Source: Chamaecyparis obtusa
Taxonomy: Eukaryota; Streptophyta; Pinopsida; Cupressales; Cupressaceae
Length of the DNA stretch: 64,000 nt
Direction: 5' to 3'
NCBI GenBank assembly: GCA_027943335.1
Contig: BSBK01001158.1
Location: forward strand, 992,001-1,056,000
A model generated the notes under the pieces. The model was not told the DNA's origin and did not search any database. It saw only the letters and a program-made list of their open reading frames with translations. The translations under genes were made by a program, and so were the position numbers. Positions 34,161 through 44,068 of this stretch are shown in pieces; the first letter of the stretch is position 1; the number at the start of each line of letters is the position of its first letter.

Positions 34161-37100
34161 TCAAGGATAGAACTTCTTAAGGTGCACAATGTTGATGGGA
34201 TCAGGGAGTTGTTCTCCATCAGGATCTGACAGTAAATACGCACCAGTACCAAAAGCAGCTGTGATGACATATGGTCCAAGCCAGTTAGGTTCAAACTTGC
34301 CCTTTTGCTCTCTGTTTTGTTGGTTCTTAGGGTTTTCTCGTAAAACAAGATCACCTATTTGAAATTCTCTAGGGCGAACCTTCTTGTTGAATGCCTTGGA
34401 CATACGCTTCTGATATGCTCTCATATGATCAAAGGAAGCCTTACGCTTCTCATCTAGAAGTTCTAGTTCCTGCAACCTCATGGCGCGGTAATCCTCATCT
34501 GTAATCAAACCTTTGAGTGAGACTCTGAGGGATGGTATCTCGACTTCTAAAGGCAATATTGCTTCAGCGCCATAGGTGAGAGAGAAAGGAGTGGCTCCTG
34601 TAGGTGTGCGAATGCTGGTTCGGTAAGCCCATAGTGCTGGATTGATTTGTAAGTGCCAATCCCTACCATTCTTGTGTACTGTTCTATGAAGAATCTTAAG
34701 AATGGTTTTGTTAGAGGCTTCTGCCTGTCCGTTTCCTTGTGGGAAATATATGGAGGACCAATGTTGCTTGATTTTAAACTTTTTGCATAGGTGCTTTAGG
34801 TCCTTATTCTTAAATTGACCTCCATTGTCAGTAATGATCTCAGAAGGCACTCCAAATTGGCAAATGATATGGTTCAAGATGAACAAAGAAATGGTCCTTC
34901 CTGAAGCAACAGAAAGTGGTACGGCCTCCACCCATTTTGTGAAGTAGTCAGTGGCAGTAATAATGAACTTGTGTCCACCTGATGAGTTGGGATGAATCTG
35001 CCCAACCAGATCAAAGGCCCAGTGCTGAAATGGCCAATGAGAAATAGAAGGAATCAGCTCCCTACCCGGAGCATGAATCAAGTTGCCGTGTTTCTGACAT
35101 TTTTCACATGACTTAGCAAAGGTGACTGCATCCATCTGCATTGTGGGCCAATAATATCCCGCCCTAAGCAACCTTCGGGCCATGGCAAGACCATTAGAAT
35201 GCCCACCACAAATGCCCTCGTGGATGTCATCTAACGCTTGGTTGGATTCCTCCTTTTCCAAGCACCTAAGGAGTGTCCCATCTAAACCCCTTCTATATAA
35301 GTCACCAGAGATGAGGGTGTGGCGATAGGCATTACAGATGAGGTTTCGGTGTTCGGAGCGGGTGAATGTGTCAGGGATGATGCCATCACGAAGATATGAA
35401 TAGATAGCACCATATCGGGAAGACTCGTGTGTGATAATGGCACAAATGACACGGCTTTCAGATGAGTCAAAGATGGGATGGTGTAGCTCTTCCACTAGGA
35501 ATTCAAATCTAGATTCATGTGTCTCCAACTGAAGAAGTGAAGCTAATGTGGCCATGGCGTCTGCAGCTTTGTTCTCTGTCCTAGGGATTTGTTGAAATGT
35601 CACAAAAGTGAAATAGTGTTTCAAAGAATCAACCATCTTTTTATAGGGTATCAATTTGTCATCCTTGGTTTGATACTCTTCATTGACTTGGTTGATGATT
35701 AACTGAGAATCCCCAAAGACATGTAATTCTGTGATATTCCATTCTATAGCCATTTTCAAGCCATTAGTTAAAGCTTCATATTCTGCAATATTATTGGTAC
35801 ATGGGAATAATAGTTTATAAGACTTCGGAATGTTGTACCCATGTGGAGAAACAAATAACACTCCAGCACCTGATCCATTTTGCATGCGGGAGCCATCAAA
35901 GAACATTGTCCAAGTGCGAGTAGTGGTATATAAGATGTGTTCATCTGGGAATTCCACTTGGACTGGCATACTATCTTGGATTGGAAAATCAGCTAATTGG
36001 TCAGCAATAGCTTGCCCTTTTATTGCCTTCCTTTCAACATACTCTATGTCAAATTCAGTGAGGACCATCATCCATTTAGCAAGTCTACTCGTCAGGGAAG
36101 CCTTACCAAGCAAGTATTTAAGGGGATCAATTTTGGCAACCAAGTGTATGGTATGAGCAAGCATGTAGTGGCGCAACTTTTGAGAAGCAAACACCACCGC
36201 GAGACAAGACTTCTCAATATTATTGTAATTGATCTCATAAGAGACTAGAGTACGGCTGATATAGTAGATGGCCCATTCTTTCGCAGTATCATCTGTTTGA
36301 GCCAATAATGCCCCCAGGGAAGTGTCTGTAGCTGAGATATATAGGATCAATGGTTTCCCTGGAATAGGAGGCATTAAGATCGGAGGATTAACCAAGTATT
36401 GTTTGATCTGATCTAGGCTCTTTTGACAATCCTCGTTCCAAACACAAGAAGCACCCTTATGCAATGTTTTGTTGAAGGGTTGCGCTCTATCTGCAAGCTG
36501 AGAAATAAACCTCCTAATTGATTGAAGACGTCCTTGAAGACTTCTCATTTGGCTGATATTTCGAGGAGGTGGCATATCTAGGATTGCTTGGACCTTTTCG
36601 GGATCAACCTCAATACCTTTTGCTGATATTATGAATCCTAAAAGTTTGCCTGAGGTGACACCAAATGCGCACTTCTTTGGATTCAATCTGAGTTGAAATT
36701 GTTCCATACGATCTAGAATTACTTCCAGATCATTGAGGTGTGTGTCCCTTTTTCTTGATTTTGCCAGGGTATCATCCACATAATCTTTCATATTTTTGTG
36801 CATCATATCATGAAAGATAGTTGTCATAGATCTTTGGTAGGTTGCTCCTGCATTCTTTAACCCGAATGGCATGACGTTCCAACAATAGGTTCCCCATGCG
36901 CATGTGAATGCTATTTTCTCTTGGTCTTCAGGAGCTATTTTGATTTGATTATACCCCGAGAAACCATCCATTAGGGAATATATGTCATAGCCCGCCGTCA
37001 TGTCCACTATCATGTCAATGTTTGGAAGTGGAAAGTCATCTTTTGGGCAGGCTTTGTTTAGATCTCTAAAATCTGTGCAGACACGAATGGACCCATCATG

Positions 37101-39485
37101 TTTAGAGACCGGTACTATGTTTGAGATCCATTCTGCATAATCGATGGCTCTAATAAATCCAGCTTTCAAAAGCTTTTCTAATTCTCCTTTGACAAGTAGA
37201 GCTATATGTGGATGCATTTTTCTTAGTCTCTGTTTGACTGGCTTGACTCCTGGAGCTATAGATAAGTGATGCATTATGAGATTTGTGTCAAGCCCTGGCA
37301 TGTCTGAGTAGGTCCATGGAAAATTAATTTTCTTTTTCTGTAAAAACTGTACATATGCCTTGGTCTCTTCCTCTGATAAAGACTGAGCAAGATGGACTAT
37401 CTGAGGATTTTCTTCTGTGTTTAGATTGACCGGCTTTGTTGGTTCAATCAAGATTGATGATCTATCCTGGAAATAACTCGGCAAGTTATTAAGTACCCCA
37501 TCCTTAGGTGCCTCAAAGAGGTTTTCACCTTCGGATGCGTCATTTCTTTTTACTATTTTTGGTTCTGACACCGCCACAAAGTGGTTTTCGCTATCAGACC
37601 TATTTTTCTTTTTCTCTTTTGTTTTGAGACTGAGGTACTTAATATCAGGCTCCGTCATGCTGGTTGTTGGTTCACTGGTGGAAGAAGCCACGGGTTCGAG
37701 AGCATTCAGATAGCAAGCAATTTCGTAATCGTTGCGAAATGTGAGGAATGTGGGCTCGTGGTGGCGCTGGGGCCAGTCAATCAGGTCAAAGTGAACAAGG
37801 GGCAAGTCAATGGTAGGTTCGATGTTGTGAATGTGAAAGGTGTCATCTCTGGTGACCATATAATCGGAGCTCATCAAGTCTTCTCCTAAGATACCTGAAT
37901 TGGGGCTCATCCTATCAAACGAAGCATCGTCTACTAAGGTGATTTGAGGAGGGAAATCCTCTAGTCTGACACTAGGATCGTTAGTTGCATCGGGTTGGGT
38001 ACTATAGGCATGGATAATATCCACGTCTAGATCAATTGTTGCATCTGAAAGAGAATCCCATTCATATTCATGGGAGTCTGTCTCTGAGTCATCATTTAGG
38101 CCTCGTGATGTAGAAGCCTCAAGGTTAGGAAGGGTTTCCCCCTCTCTAGTGCTAGTATTGGTACTATCCGTCGCAGCTAGGACAGTAACACTTTCCTTTG
38201 TCGATCTAGAAGTCACACAATCACTATCCGTCGCAGCTGGGATAGTAGGACTATTAAGCATCAAATCTGTGGAATCTCCCCAAAGGAGATTCGTTGAGGG
38301 CACCCAATCATCAGACACATCTTGTTGGTTGGAGAGATCGGGCGTATAATCTGCATCACTGTCACTGTCCGTTGCAGCTGGGACAGGGATACCTTTCTTC
38401 TTCTTATTCTCAAAACCTAAGCCGATCGTGGACTTATTTTTGCGTCCAAAAAGAGCATGATCAAGAGGCTCAGCTTTAGCATCCAGCCTATGACTAAGGG
38501 GACCAAATCCCAGATATCCCATATTTTTAACCAGTGTATATCCTTTCCCATAAGTTTCAGGTGAAGGAGCAAAATTCTCATTATGTTTGTATTTCTCTTC
38601 GTGATATATCCAGTTCCTTACAGCAACTTCCTCTTTCTCTTCTTGAATGGGGACCAAAGACTCAACAAATTTCCCAAATAATGTCATTGCTGATGATGAA
38701 GGCTTCACATTTGGGGAGGGTCTCCCATAAGACCTAGGAGAGACTGGCATTTTTGTAAAAGAATCGATCTTATAATCTCCCATCCCAAGGTCCATGGTCT
38801 TGAATTTCTGCTTGCATTGTTCAAGTGAACTACTAGGATTGTCAGCTTCTCTATTCAAAGGTACATGTGATCCCGCGGAAATGTTATTAACTGATAGAGC
38901 ACTGTCTCCAGGGATGCAAATTTTGACACCGTTATGGGGGAACTTAACACACTGGTGATATGTCGATGGGACTGCCTGCATTTCATGAATCCATGGCCTA
39001 CCTAGAAAAATGTTGTAGGCTAGAGGTCCAACATCAACAATTTGGAATAATATGTCTTTTTCTACGGGACCAATACGAATAGGCAAAATAGCCAATCCCT
39101 TAGAACTTCTTTCTGCTTCATCATATGCTTTGATTGTGATTCTTTTCTTTGTGTCAATGACGTTCTCGGAATACCCTAGAGCTAGCAGCAAACTCAAAGT
39201 ACAAATATTGAGCCCCGCACCCCCATCTATCAGTACACGCCTAACACGGGTTTTATGAATCATGACCTCGATATGTAAGGCCAAATTATGTGGGTGACTA
39301 ATGGATTTGTCATCTTCTTCTGTGAAGGTGAGGAAATGAGGGCTAGCCAAATGGTTGACCATGTTTTGGAATTGGTCAATATCTAAGTTATTAGGGACAT
39401 TGGCTGCTCGCAAGGCATCCTCGAGGACGCGCTTGTGCTTAGGAGATAATTCTAAAAGCTCAAAAATGGATATCTGAGCGGGTGT
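34161..39485 (-). CDS. pol: E6 pol: protease, RT, RNase H, archaeal-type RNase H, integrase
   Basis: One uninterrupted frame follows the TGA that closes gag and stays in the same frame. Counting from the TTG at 39413 (no ATG precedes), about 1750 residues follow. Protease: LIDGGAGLNIC at residues 61-71, with DGG in place of the usual DSG/DTG. RT: CTDFRDLNKACPKDDFPLP, FSGYNQIKIA, MPFGLKNAGATYQR, and YVDD at 36771-36782 (about residue 878). First RNase H: LILYISATDTSLGALLAQ. Second RNase H: MFFDGSRMQNGSGAGVLF, NNIAEYEAL, HVFGDSQLIINQ near residue 1170. Integrase: zinc region with YYWPTMQ and CEKCQKHG, core acidic residues in WAFDLVGQ, ITDNGGQFKN and NGQAEASNK, and a C-terminal GPYVI block. It ends with TGA at 34161-34163. 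RNase H followed by a second RNase H and then integrase marks the Tat lineage. It probably depends on readthrough or is translated with gag. Confidence 0.93.
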   Translation of the reverse strand, partial: TPAQISIFELLELSPKHKRVLEDALRAANVPNNLDIDQFQNMVNHLASPHFLTFTEEDDKSISHPHNLALHIEVMIHKTRVRRVLIDGGAGLNICTLSLLLALGYSENVIDTKKRITIKAYDEAERSSKGLAILPIRIGPVEKDILFQIVDVGPLAYNIFLGRPWIHEMQAVPSTYHQCVKFPHNGVKICIPGDSALSVNNISAGSHVPLNREADNPSSSLEQCKQKFKTMDLGMGDYKIDSFTKMPVSPRSYGRPSPNVKPSSSAMTLFGKFVESLVPIQEEKEEVAVRNWIYHEEKYKHNENFAPSPETYGKGYTLVKNMGYLGFGPLSHRLDAKAEPLDHALFGRKNKSTIGLGFENKKKKGIPVPAATDSDSDADYTPDLSNQQDVSDDWVPSTNLLWGDSTDLMLNSPTIPAATDSDCVTSRSTKESVTVLAATDSTNTSTREGETLPNLEASTSRGLNDDSETDSHEYEWDSLSDATIDLDVDIIHAYSTQPDATNDPSVRLEDFPPQITLVDDASFDRMSPNSGILGEDLMSSDYMVTRDDTFHIHNIEPTIDLPLVHFDLIDWPQRHHEPTFLTFRNDYEIACYLNALEPVASSTSEPTTSMTEPDIKYLSLKTKEKKKNRSDSENHFVAVSEPKIVKRNDASEGENLFEAPKDGVLNNLPSYFQDRSSILIEPTKPVNLNTEENPQIVHLAQSLSEEETKAYVQFLQKKKINFPWTYSDMPGLDTNLIMHHLSIAPGVKPVKQRLRKMHPHIALLVKGELEKLLKAGFIRAIDYAEWISNIVPVSKHDGSIRVCTDFRDLNKACPKDDFPLPNIDMIVDMTAGYDIYSLMDGFSGYNQIKIAPEDQEKIAFTCAWGTYCWNVMPFGLKNAGATYQRSMTTIFHDMMHKNMKDYVDDTLAKSRKRDTHLNDLEVILDRMEQFQLRLNPKKCAFGVTSGKLLGFIISAKGIEVDPEKVQAILDMPPPRNISQMRSLQGRLQSIRRFISQLADRAQPFNKTLHKGASCVWNEDCQKSLDQIKQYLVNPPILMPPIPGKPLILYISATDTSLGALLAQTDDTAKEWAIYYISRTLVSYEINYNNIEKSCLAVVFASQKLRHYMLAHTIHLVAKIDPLKYLLGKASLTSRLAKWMMVLTEFDIEYVERKAIKGQAIADQLADFPIQDSMPVQVEFPDEHILYTTTRTWTMFFDGSRMQNGSGAGVLFVSPHGYNIPKSYKLLFPCTNNIAEYEALTNGLKMAIEWNITELHVFGDSQLIINQVNEEYQTKDDKLIPYKKMVDSLKHYFTFVTFQQIPRTENKAADAMATLASLLQLETHESRFEFLVEELHHPIFDSSESRVICAIITHESSRYGAIYSYLRDGIIPDTFTRSEHRNLICNAYRHTLISGDLYRRGLDGTLLRCLEKEESNQALDDIHEGICGGHSNGLAMARRLLRAGYYWPTMQMDAVTFAKSCEKCQKHGNLIHAPGRELIPSISHWPFQHWAFDLVGQIHPNSSGGHKFIITATDYFTKWVEAVPLSVASGRTISLFILNHIICQFGVPSEIITDNGGQFKNKDLKHLCKKFKIKQHWSSIYFPQGNGQAEASNKTILKILHRTVHKNGRDWHLQINPALWAYRTSIRTPTGATPFSLTYGAEAILPLEVEIPSLRVSLKGLITDEDYRAMRLQELELLDEKRKASFDHMRAYQKRMSKAFNKKVRPREFQIGDLVLRENPKNQQNREQKGKFEPNWLGPYVITAAFGTGAYLLSDPDGEQLPDPINIVHLKKFYP

Positions 39486-41171
39486 TCATTGTAGTTGGTT
39501 AATAAGGTTATAATTGGAATCAGGACCAACGACAGGTTTTGGAGGAGCACCTTTGGACACGGGTTGTTTAGACTTGCTAGTGCTAGGACCTTTGATGATA
39601 ATGGGTGCTTGAGCCTGACCCCTAGTGACAACATTGAGGGACCGGGGCATTCCTTGTGTGTGAGGACCTCTTATCACCACAGCGGGTCTTTCATTAGTCA
39701 TAGGAATTGAGTCCACATTATGTCCGTAAGGATCTTTCTTTCTCACCATGTTGATATTATCGTCAGCCACTTCAAGCATGTTAATCACATTATCAGCGTG
39801 TGTGTATGTATAGTTAATAGCCGCCTTGCCATTCTTACTAGAATTCTCTCCTTTTTCATATTTAGGCAAGGGCTCTTTAAAGGCTTTATGGTCTGCATTA
39901 GTAGTTAACCCATCCACTTGTAATTTTCCTTTCTCAATAAGGTCTTGGACAAGATGCTTGAGTTTGAAACAATTTTCTATGTCGTGTCCAATCCCATTAT
40001 GGAAAATGCAAAAAGCCTTAGCATCCCACCAATGAGGTAAAGGATCTGGTATTCGATGTTTTGTAGGATCCTGTGGGTGCGCCAGATTATGAGCAACTAG
40101 TGTCTTAAAAACATCTGCATAGGATTCTCCCAATTTAGTGAATTGTCTTTTCTTCGTTTTAGATCTCTTTTGATACTGAGGTTTGTCTTGTTGTGTTGAC
40201 GATGTTTGCAACTTCATAGCTTGAACTGCATGAGAGAGATTAAGAACTCCTTCATTCTTGACCTGAGATGAATCAACAACTCCGTCGTTGATGACTTGCT
40301 TGTTTTTGTTCCAAAAAGAGTTCTTTTTGTCCTTGTTACCATTAGTATTGTTATTTTGGCTATTGTTGTTATTTTTTGGTTTAGCCAAAATTCCTTGTTC
40401 TTTTAGGACATCTTCAATGCAACATGCCACCTCTACCATAGTATCAAAAGAATTAAATGGAATTTTCTTGACTTCATATTTGAGTTCTGGTATTAGATTG
40501 TTCACAATGATATCAATTCTCTCTTCTTCAGGGATTGTCCTTGGGTATTTCGAACATAATCGCCTCCATCGTTGTAAAAAGGTGACAAAAGTTTCCCCTT
40601 GATTTTGCTTAAGTTTACACAAATCAAGCATGGTGACCGACCTAGATAAATTGTAAGCAAAATGTTGCACAAATCTTTGGACAAGTTCTCTAAATATCTT
40701 TACTGGAGGGGAAAGGTTGGTGAACCACTCCATGGCTTGACCTTTTAAACTCCTTGGGAATAATCTCAGCAAGTAGGAGTCTTCATGGTGAAAGGAAAAG
40801 CTCATTATGTAGAATTGTCGAACATGGTCGTGAGGGTCACCTGTGCCATCATATTTGTCGTATGTTGGGAATTCAACTTTTTTAGGAAATTCTACCATCA
40901 CCACACTTTTGTCAATGGGGTTAGGACATATGGAGTCCAAATGAAATGTGCTCTTGGGAGCCTTTATTCTGTCTATATCCTTTTGCATTTGTAAGATCAA
41001 CTCATCAGTTGAAGGATTCTGTTTCTTGATTTTTTGGTGAACGTCAAAGTTATATGGAACTTTAGCACCTTTGTTAATAAGACTTTCCAAGAATTGGTCT
41101 TTGTTTTGTTCCACGTATTGCTCCACATAGGCTTGAAAGGACGGTTCTTGTTGCATAGTCATGAAGTCCAT
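39486..41171 (-). CDS. gag: E6 gag
   Basis: 561 codons from ATG 41171 to TGA 39486-39488, uninterrupted. The retrotransposon capsid domain covers about residues 95-250 (FPTYDKYDGTGDPHDHVRQF, SLKGQAMEWFTNL, FLQRWRRLCSKYP). Farther on, CIFHNGIGHDIENCFKLKH (about residue 388) is the Cys-His pocket (CxxHx4Hx4C) used in Tat Gag proteins instead of a standard knuckle. The C-terminal part is polar and Lys-rich. The open frame extends upstream of this ATG (see next entry), so the true start is uncertain. Confidence 0.9.
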   Translation of the reverse strand: MDFMTMQQEPSFQAYVEQYVEQNKDQFLESLINKGAKVPYNFDVHQKIKKQNPSTDELILQMQKDIDRIKAPKSTFHLDSICPNPIDKSVVMVEFPKKVEFPTYDKYDGTGDPHDHVRQFYIMSFSFHHEDSYLLRLFPRSLKGQAMEWFTNLSPPVKIFRELVQRFVQHFAYNLSRSVTMLDLCKLKQNQGETFVTFLQRWRRLCSKYPRTIPEEERIDIIVNNLIPELKYEVKKIPFNSFDTMVEVACCIEDVLKEQGILAKPKNNNNSQNNNTNGNKDKKNSFWNKNKQVINDGVVDSSQVKNEGVLNLSHAVQAMKLQTSSTQQDKPQYQKRSKTKKRQFTKLGESYADVFKTLVAHNLAHPQDPTKHRIPDPLPHWWDAKAFCIFHNGIGHDIENCFKLKHLVQDLIEKGKLQVDGLTTNADHKAFKEPLPKYEKGENSSKNGKAAINYTYTHADNVINMLEVADDNINMVRKKDPYGHNVDSIPMTNERPAVVIRGPHTQGMPRSLNVVTRGQAQAPIIIKGPSTSKSKQPVSKGAPPKPVVGPDSNYNLINQLQ

Positions 41172-41593
41172 ATGATCAAATTTAGCATAACTGCCTCCAT
41201 GTTGTGAGCTATGATGTGCTCGTTGGGAGGGTTGCTTTGAATGTGTATGAGACGATTGTCTCCTATGATGGTCATATCTTGAAGTCCTTCTTCCTCTAGG
41301 ACTTGGAGATCATGAGGGTGTCTTTGATCTTCTTCGAGGGCTAGGGGAAGGGGTAGATGGGGGCGAGTTGATCCCACTATTGGCTCCCTTCCCGTTAAAT
41401 CGACTTTGGAGTTGTTGTGCATAGAGTCTATCTTCTTCTTCTTGGGTGACTCTTTTCTGTATATCCAACAATGCACGTTCCTCTTCCTCTAGTTGTCGGA
41501 ATTTTTCCTTTTTTGCAGCCTGTTCATCTAAGTAGGCTTGCTTCTCTCTCTCAATGCTTCTTAATCTTGTATTTGCATATCGAGAAGTGTCAG
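41172..41593 (-). pseudogene. E6 gag N-terminal extension without ATG
   Basis: In the gag frame the sequence upstream of 41171 is open to the primer site apart from one TGA at 41310-41312. It encodes a charged coiled-coil-like segment (SIEREKQAYLDEQAAKKEKF, RQLEEEERALLDIQKRV) and a Ser/Arg/Pro-rich segment on both sides of the stop. It has no in-frame ATG before 41171. The bias toward Gag-like residues argues it is, or was, translated; a non-AUG start or an upstream splice is possible. Confidence 0.55.
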
Positions 41594-41609
41594 CCCACGG
41601 TGGGCGCCA
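41594..41609 (-). other. E6 primer-binding site
   Basis: The minus strand reads TGGCGCCCACCGTGGG, starting four bases inside the 5' LTR. I cannot assign the tRNA with certainty. Confidence 0.75.
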
Positions 41610-41613
41610 GAAA

Positions 41614-42608
41614 TGTACACACTAAAATATGCACTTCTATGAACCATTACATGCAAGGTTGCCATAGAGTGAGGCCTCACAAAGCGGCTCATAGCTCTCT
41701 ATGCATGGAGTTGCAAGGGACTATGAGTTTTGCTCTCAGCTAGAGCTACAAGAAGGTGACCTTGCTAGTCAACCACACAATGAGAGATTCAAGTGAAGAC
41801 AAGGGCAAGAGTGCCAATGTCTCCAAGAATCTAAATGGAAATGAAATGCAAATGCAACTAGGATGAAGATGCAAATGTGCAAGCTATGCTATGAAAATGG
41901 AAGTACAATGCAACTAATCTATGAAAGGAAATAGCAATGGATTACAAATCCTTCCTATTTAGACTATGTGAGATTGCATAAAAAGAAATCTACACTAAGA
42001 ATGCCATGAATGTAACTATGAAAGCAAAACTATTATGAAATGCAACTAAAAATGATGAAAGCAACAAGTCTTCAATGTCTTCAAAAGCTCCAAATGTACC
42101 TAGAAAACCTGCAGCATAACAATAGCATGAAATATGGATATGCAAATGAAGGAGAGAGCTCTCCTTTTATAAGAAATGAGGAGGAATGGACCATGGAGAT
42201 TAAGAGGCAAAAAGTCTTAATCAGCGGTGGAGGTTGAAAGAGGAGCAATCCATGTGCACAAACATCCTCCAATGAGAGTGAAGTGTTGACTTTTGAGCCT
42301 CATGTGAGACAAAAAGTGCTTTTTCCCTTTTTATAAAATAAGAATAATGCTTTATTTGTGCAACTTAGGATAAGAGGAAAGTGGGGCTTTTTATTTAATT
42401 AAAAGGGGAGGAAATATTCCTTTTAAATAAATAAAGACTTAGGATAAATGGTTAGCCCAAGGATAAAAATCCAATATATGATCGAAATTAGGATTTGATC
42501 AAGAAATTGATAATGTTGAAAATATTGATTATTGATAAAAATGATTCAGGATTGATAAATCAAATAAATGGGGCCCAAAGTCTAGGCGACCATTTTAGGG
42601 TGCATACA
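41614..42608 (-). repeat. E6 5' LTR
   Basis: Near-identical to 28326-29320 and followed by the ATTCC duplication. On the minus strand, TATAAAAGGAG at about 42171-42161 is the best candidate promoter element and is also present in the other copy. Confidence 0.95.
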
Positions 42609-42613
42609 ATTCC

Positions 42614-42978
42614 TACATTGATTGATATGCACAAGATGATTTGAGGCCAGAGATGTCAGTCCTTGTTTCAAATAGGGATGATTTTTGTAGCACTAGGGGT
42701 GAGTCCAATGAAAATAAGAATGAGGTTCAAAGTCTATTGAGCAGTGAAACGATCTCAACACTCTTGGCAAATGAATTCCAAAGGTATGCACTTGTTATAG
42801 TCTATACTTTACAACTCCCCATTGACATATCCTTTGACACTGATAATGAGGTAGGTGTTCAAAGTGATGAAGATGATCCATGTTTACCAGAGTTCCCCTC
42901 ATGTAGGGAGACTACAAAAGAAGAGGATGAAGGCCATGACAAGGTGTTTTTCTGTCATGAAGATTCCAGTAATGGGCA
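42614..42978 (+). pseudogene. E3 internal fragment encoding an acidic stretch
   Basis: A frame from about 42641 continues E3 after E6. It encodes a polar, acidic protein piece (NENKNEVQSLLSSETISTLLANEF, DTDNEVGVQSDEDDPCLPEF) without a recognised domain. It is cut by E7 at 42979; codons beyond that belong to the E7 LTR. Confidence 0.55.
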
Positions 42979-43997
42979 TGTTGGCAATTTGGATAATGTG
43001 GATGCATAGATGTTGTCATTATGGAAACATATGATCTCTATTGAGAGTGCAGAATCTTGAATGCAAGTATGGCAAGTTGAAGGAAGAAATTGTCTAAGTA
43101 TGGATACAGTGATCCTGACAGAGCACCCAATGAAGATTTAGTTGGCAACATCCACTGGAGAAATATTTTTGTTTGTGTAGTTAACTGAAGCTTCTATAGA
43201 GTATGAGGATACCCCATCTTAGTGCGCATCAAGTTTGGAGTAGTACGAACAAAGTTATTCAAAGTTTACCGAAGACAATTTTTGCAGACAGAATAGTTTT
43301 GGAGACAGTATTAGTGAAAGAGTTAAGGGATTATTTTTTCTTGTCAAAATAATGACTTAACATTATGAAGGGACAAAATCCTAGATGTTTACTCTTGGAT
43401 AAATATTTTGGAAGTTGACCATGTAAAGTTATTAGCTTTAATAACTCATATATTAGGCATACTTGAAATGTAATGAAATAGAGAAGTGTGATATGTAAAA
43501 AGAAAGAAAAGATAACTTGCGATAGTTGTTTATTATGATAGCAGCAAAGGATATTGATGCAAAGTTTTAAGTAGTACCATATTACAGTCAGAAACATTTT
43601 GTATTACCTGTTTGGGCAGTGAGCTCAGCTGGTGATTAGGTTTTGTAATCTAACTCCTAACAGGGTTAAGGCTTCTAACAAGGCCTAAAGTCCTTTAACT
43701 AGGACAGATCTACTATATATTGTAAATTGACTCCTAACAGGGTCCAATATCCCTAACAAGATACTTTTGAGTAGTGATCTTTGTGGGTATCATCCCCACC
43801 GGGGTTTTCCCTTGGCCAGGGTCTCCTCGAGAACATATGATGTGTTATGAGTTCTTTCTATTTACTACTATGTTTGTTAATCAGCTTGATAATCTTTGTA
43901 TGCACTAAAGTAATCTATTATATCCATAAGTGGGCAAAAGAAAAAGTTTGTGAAATACTGATTCACCCCCCCCTCTTAGTATTTCCTATTTCTAACA
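42979..43997 (+). repeat. E7 5' LTR
   Basis: TGTTGGCAATTTGG...TTCTAACA. It carries a TGATTCACCCCCCC run near the end, as in the E4 and E9 LTRs. Confidence 0.9.
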
Positions 43998-43999
43998 AT

Positions 44000-44011
44000 T
44001 GGTATCAGAGC
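44000..44011 (+). other. E7 primer-binding site (tRNA-iMet)
   Basis: TGGTATCAGAGC starts two bases after the LTR. Confidence 0.9.
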
Positions 44012-44068
44012 ACAGTTACTCAGAGAAGGAACATTCAAGGAAAGCTTAGCATCTTGAGTAAGATCTCT

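Larger units (their letters stand above)
28326..42608 (-). mobile_element. E6: Tat-lineage Ty3/gypsy element with antisense PMD gene
   Basis: Two 995-bp LTRs (28326-29320 and 41614-42608) are flanked by a perfect ATTCC duplication at 28321-28325 and 42609-42613. By eye they differ at about ten positions. On the minus strand the order is primer site, gag, pol with a second RNase H after the first (the Tat hallmark), a long 3' region and a polypurine tract. That 3' region carries a separate three-exon PMD gene on the plus strand. E6 is the best-preserved large element in the window and probably the most recent large insertion. Confidence 0.95.

Noticed and set aside
41159..41476. 105-codon minus frame near the E6 5' end
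   Set aside because: It overlaps the Gag N-terminal extension in a different frame; the Gag frame has the coiled-coil and Ser/Arg composition.
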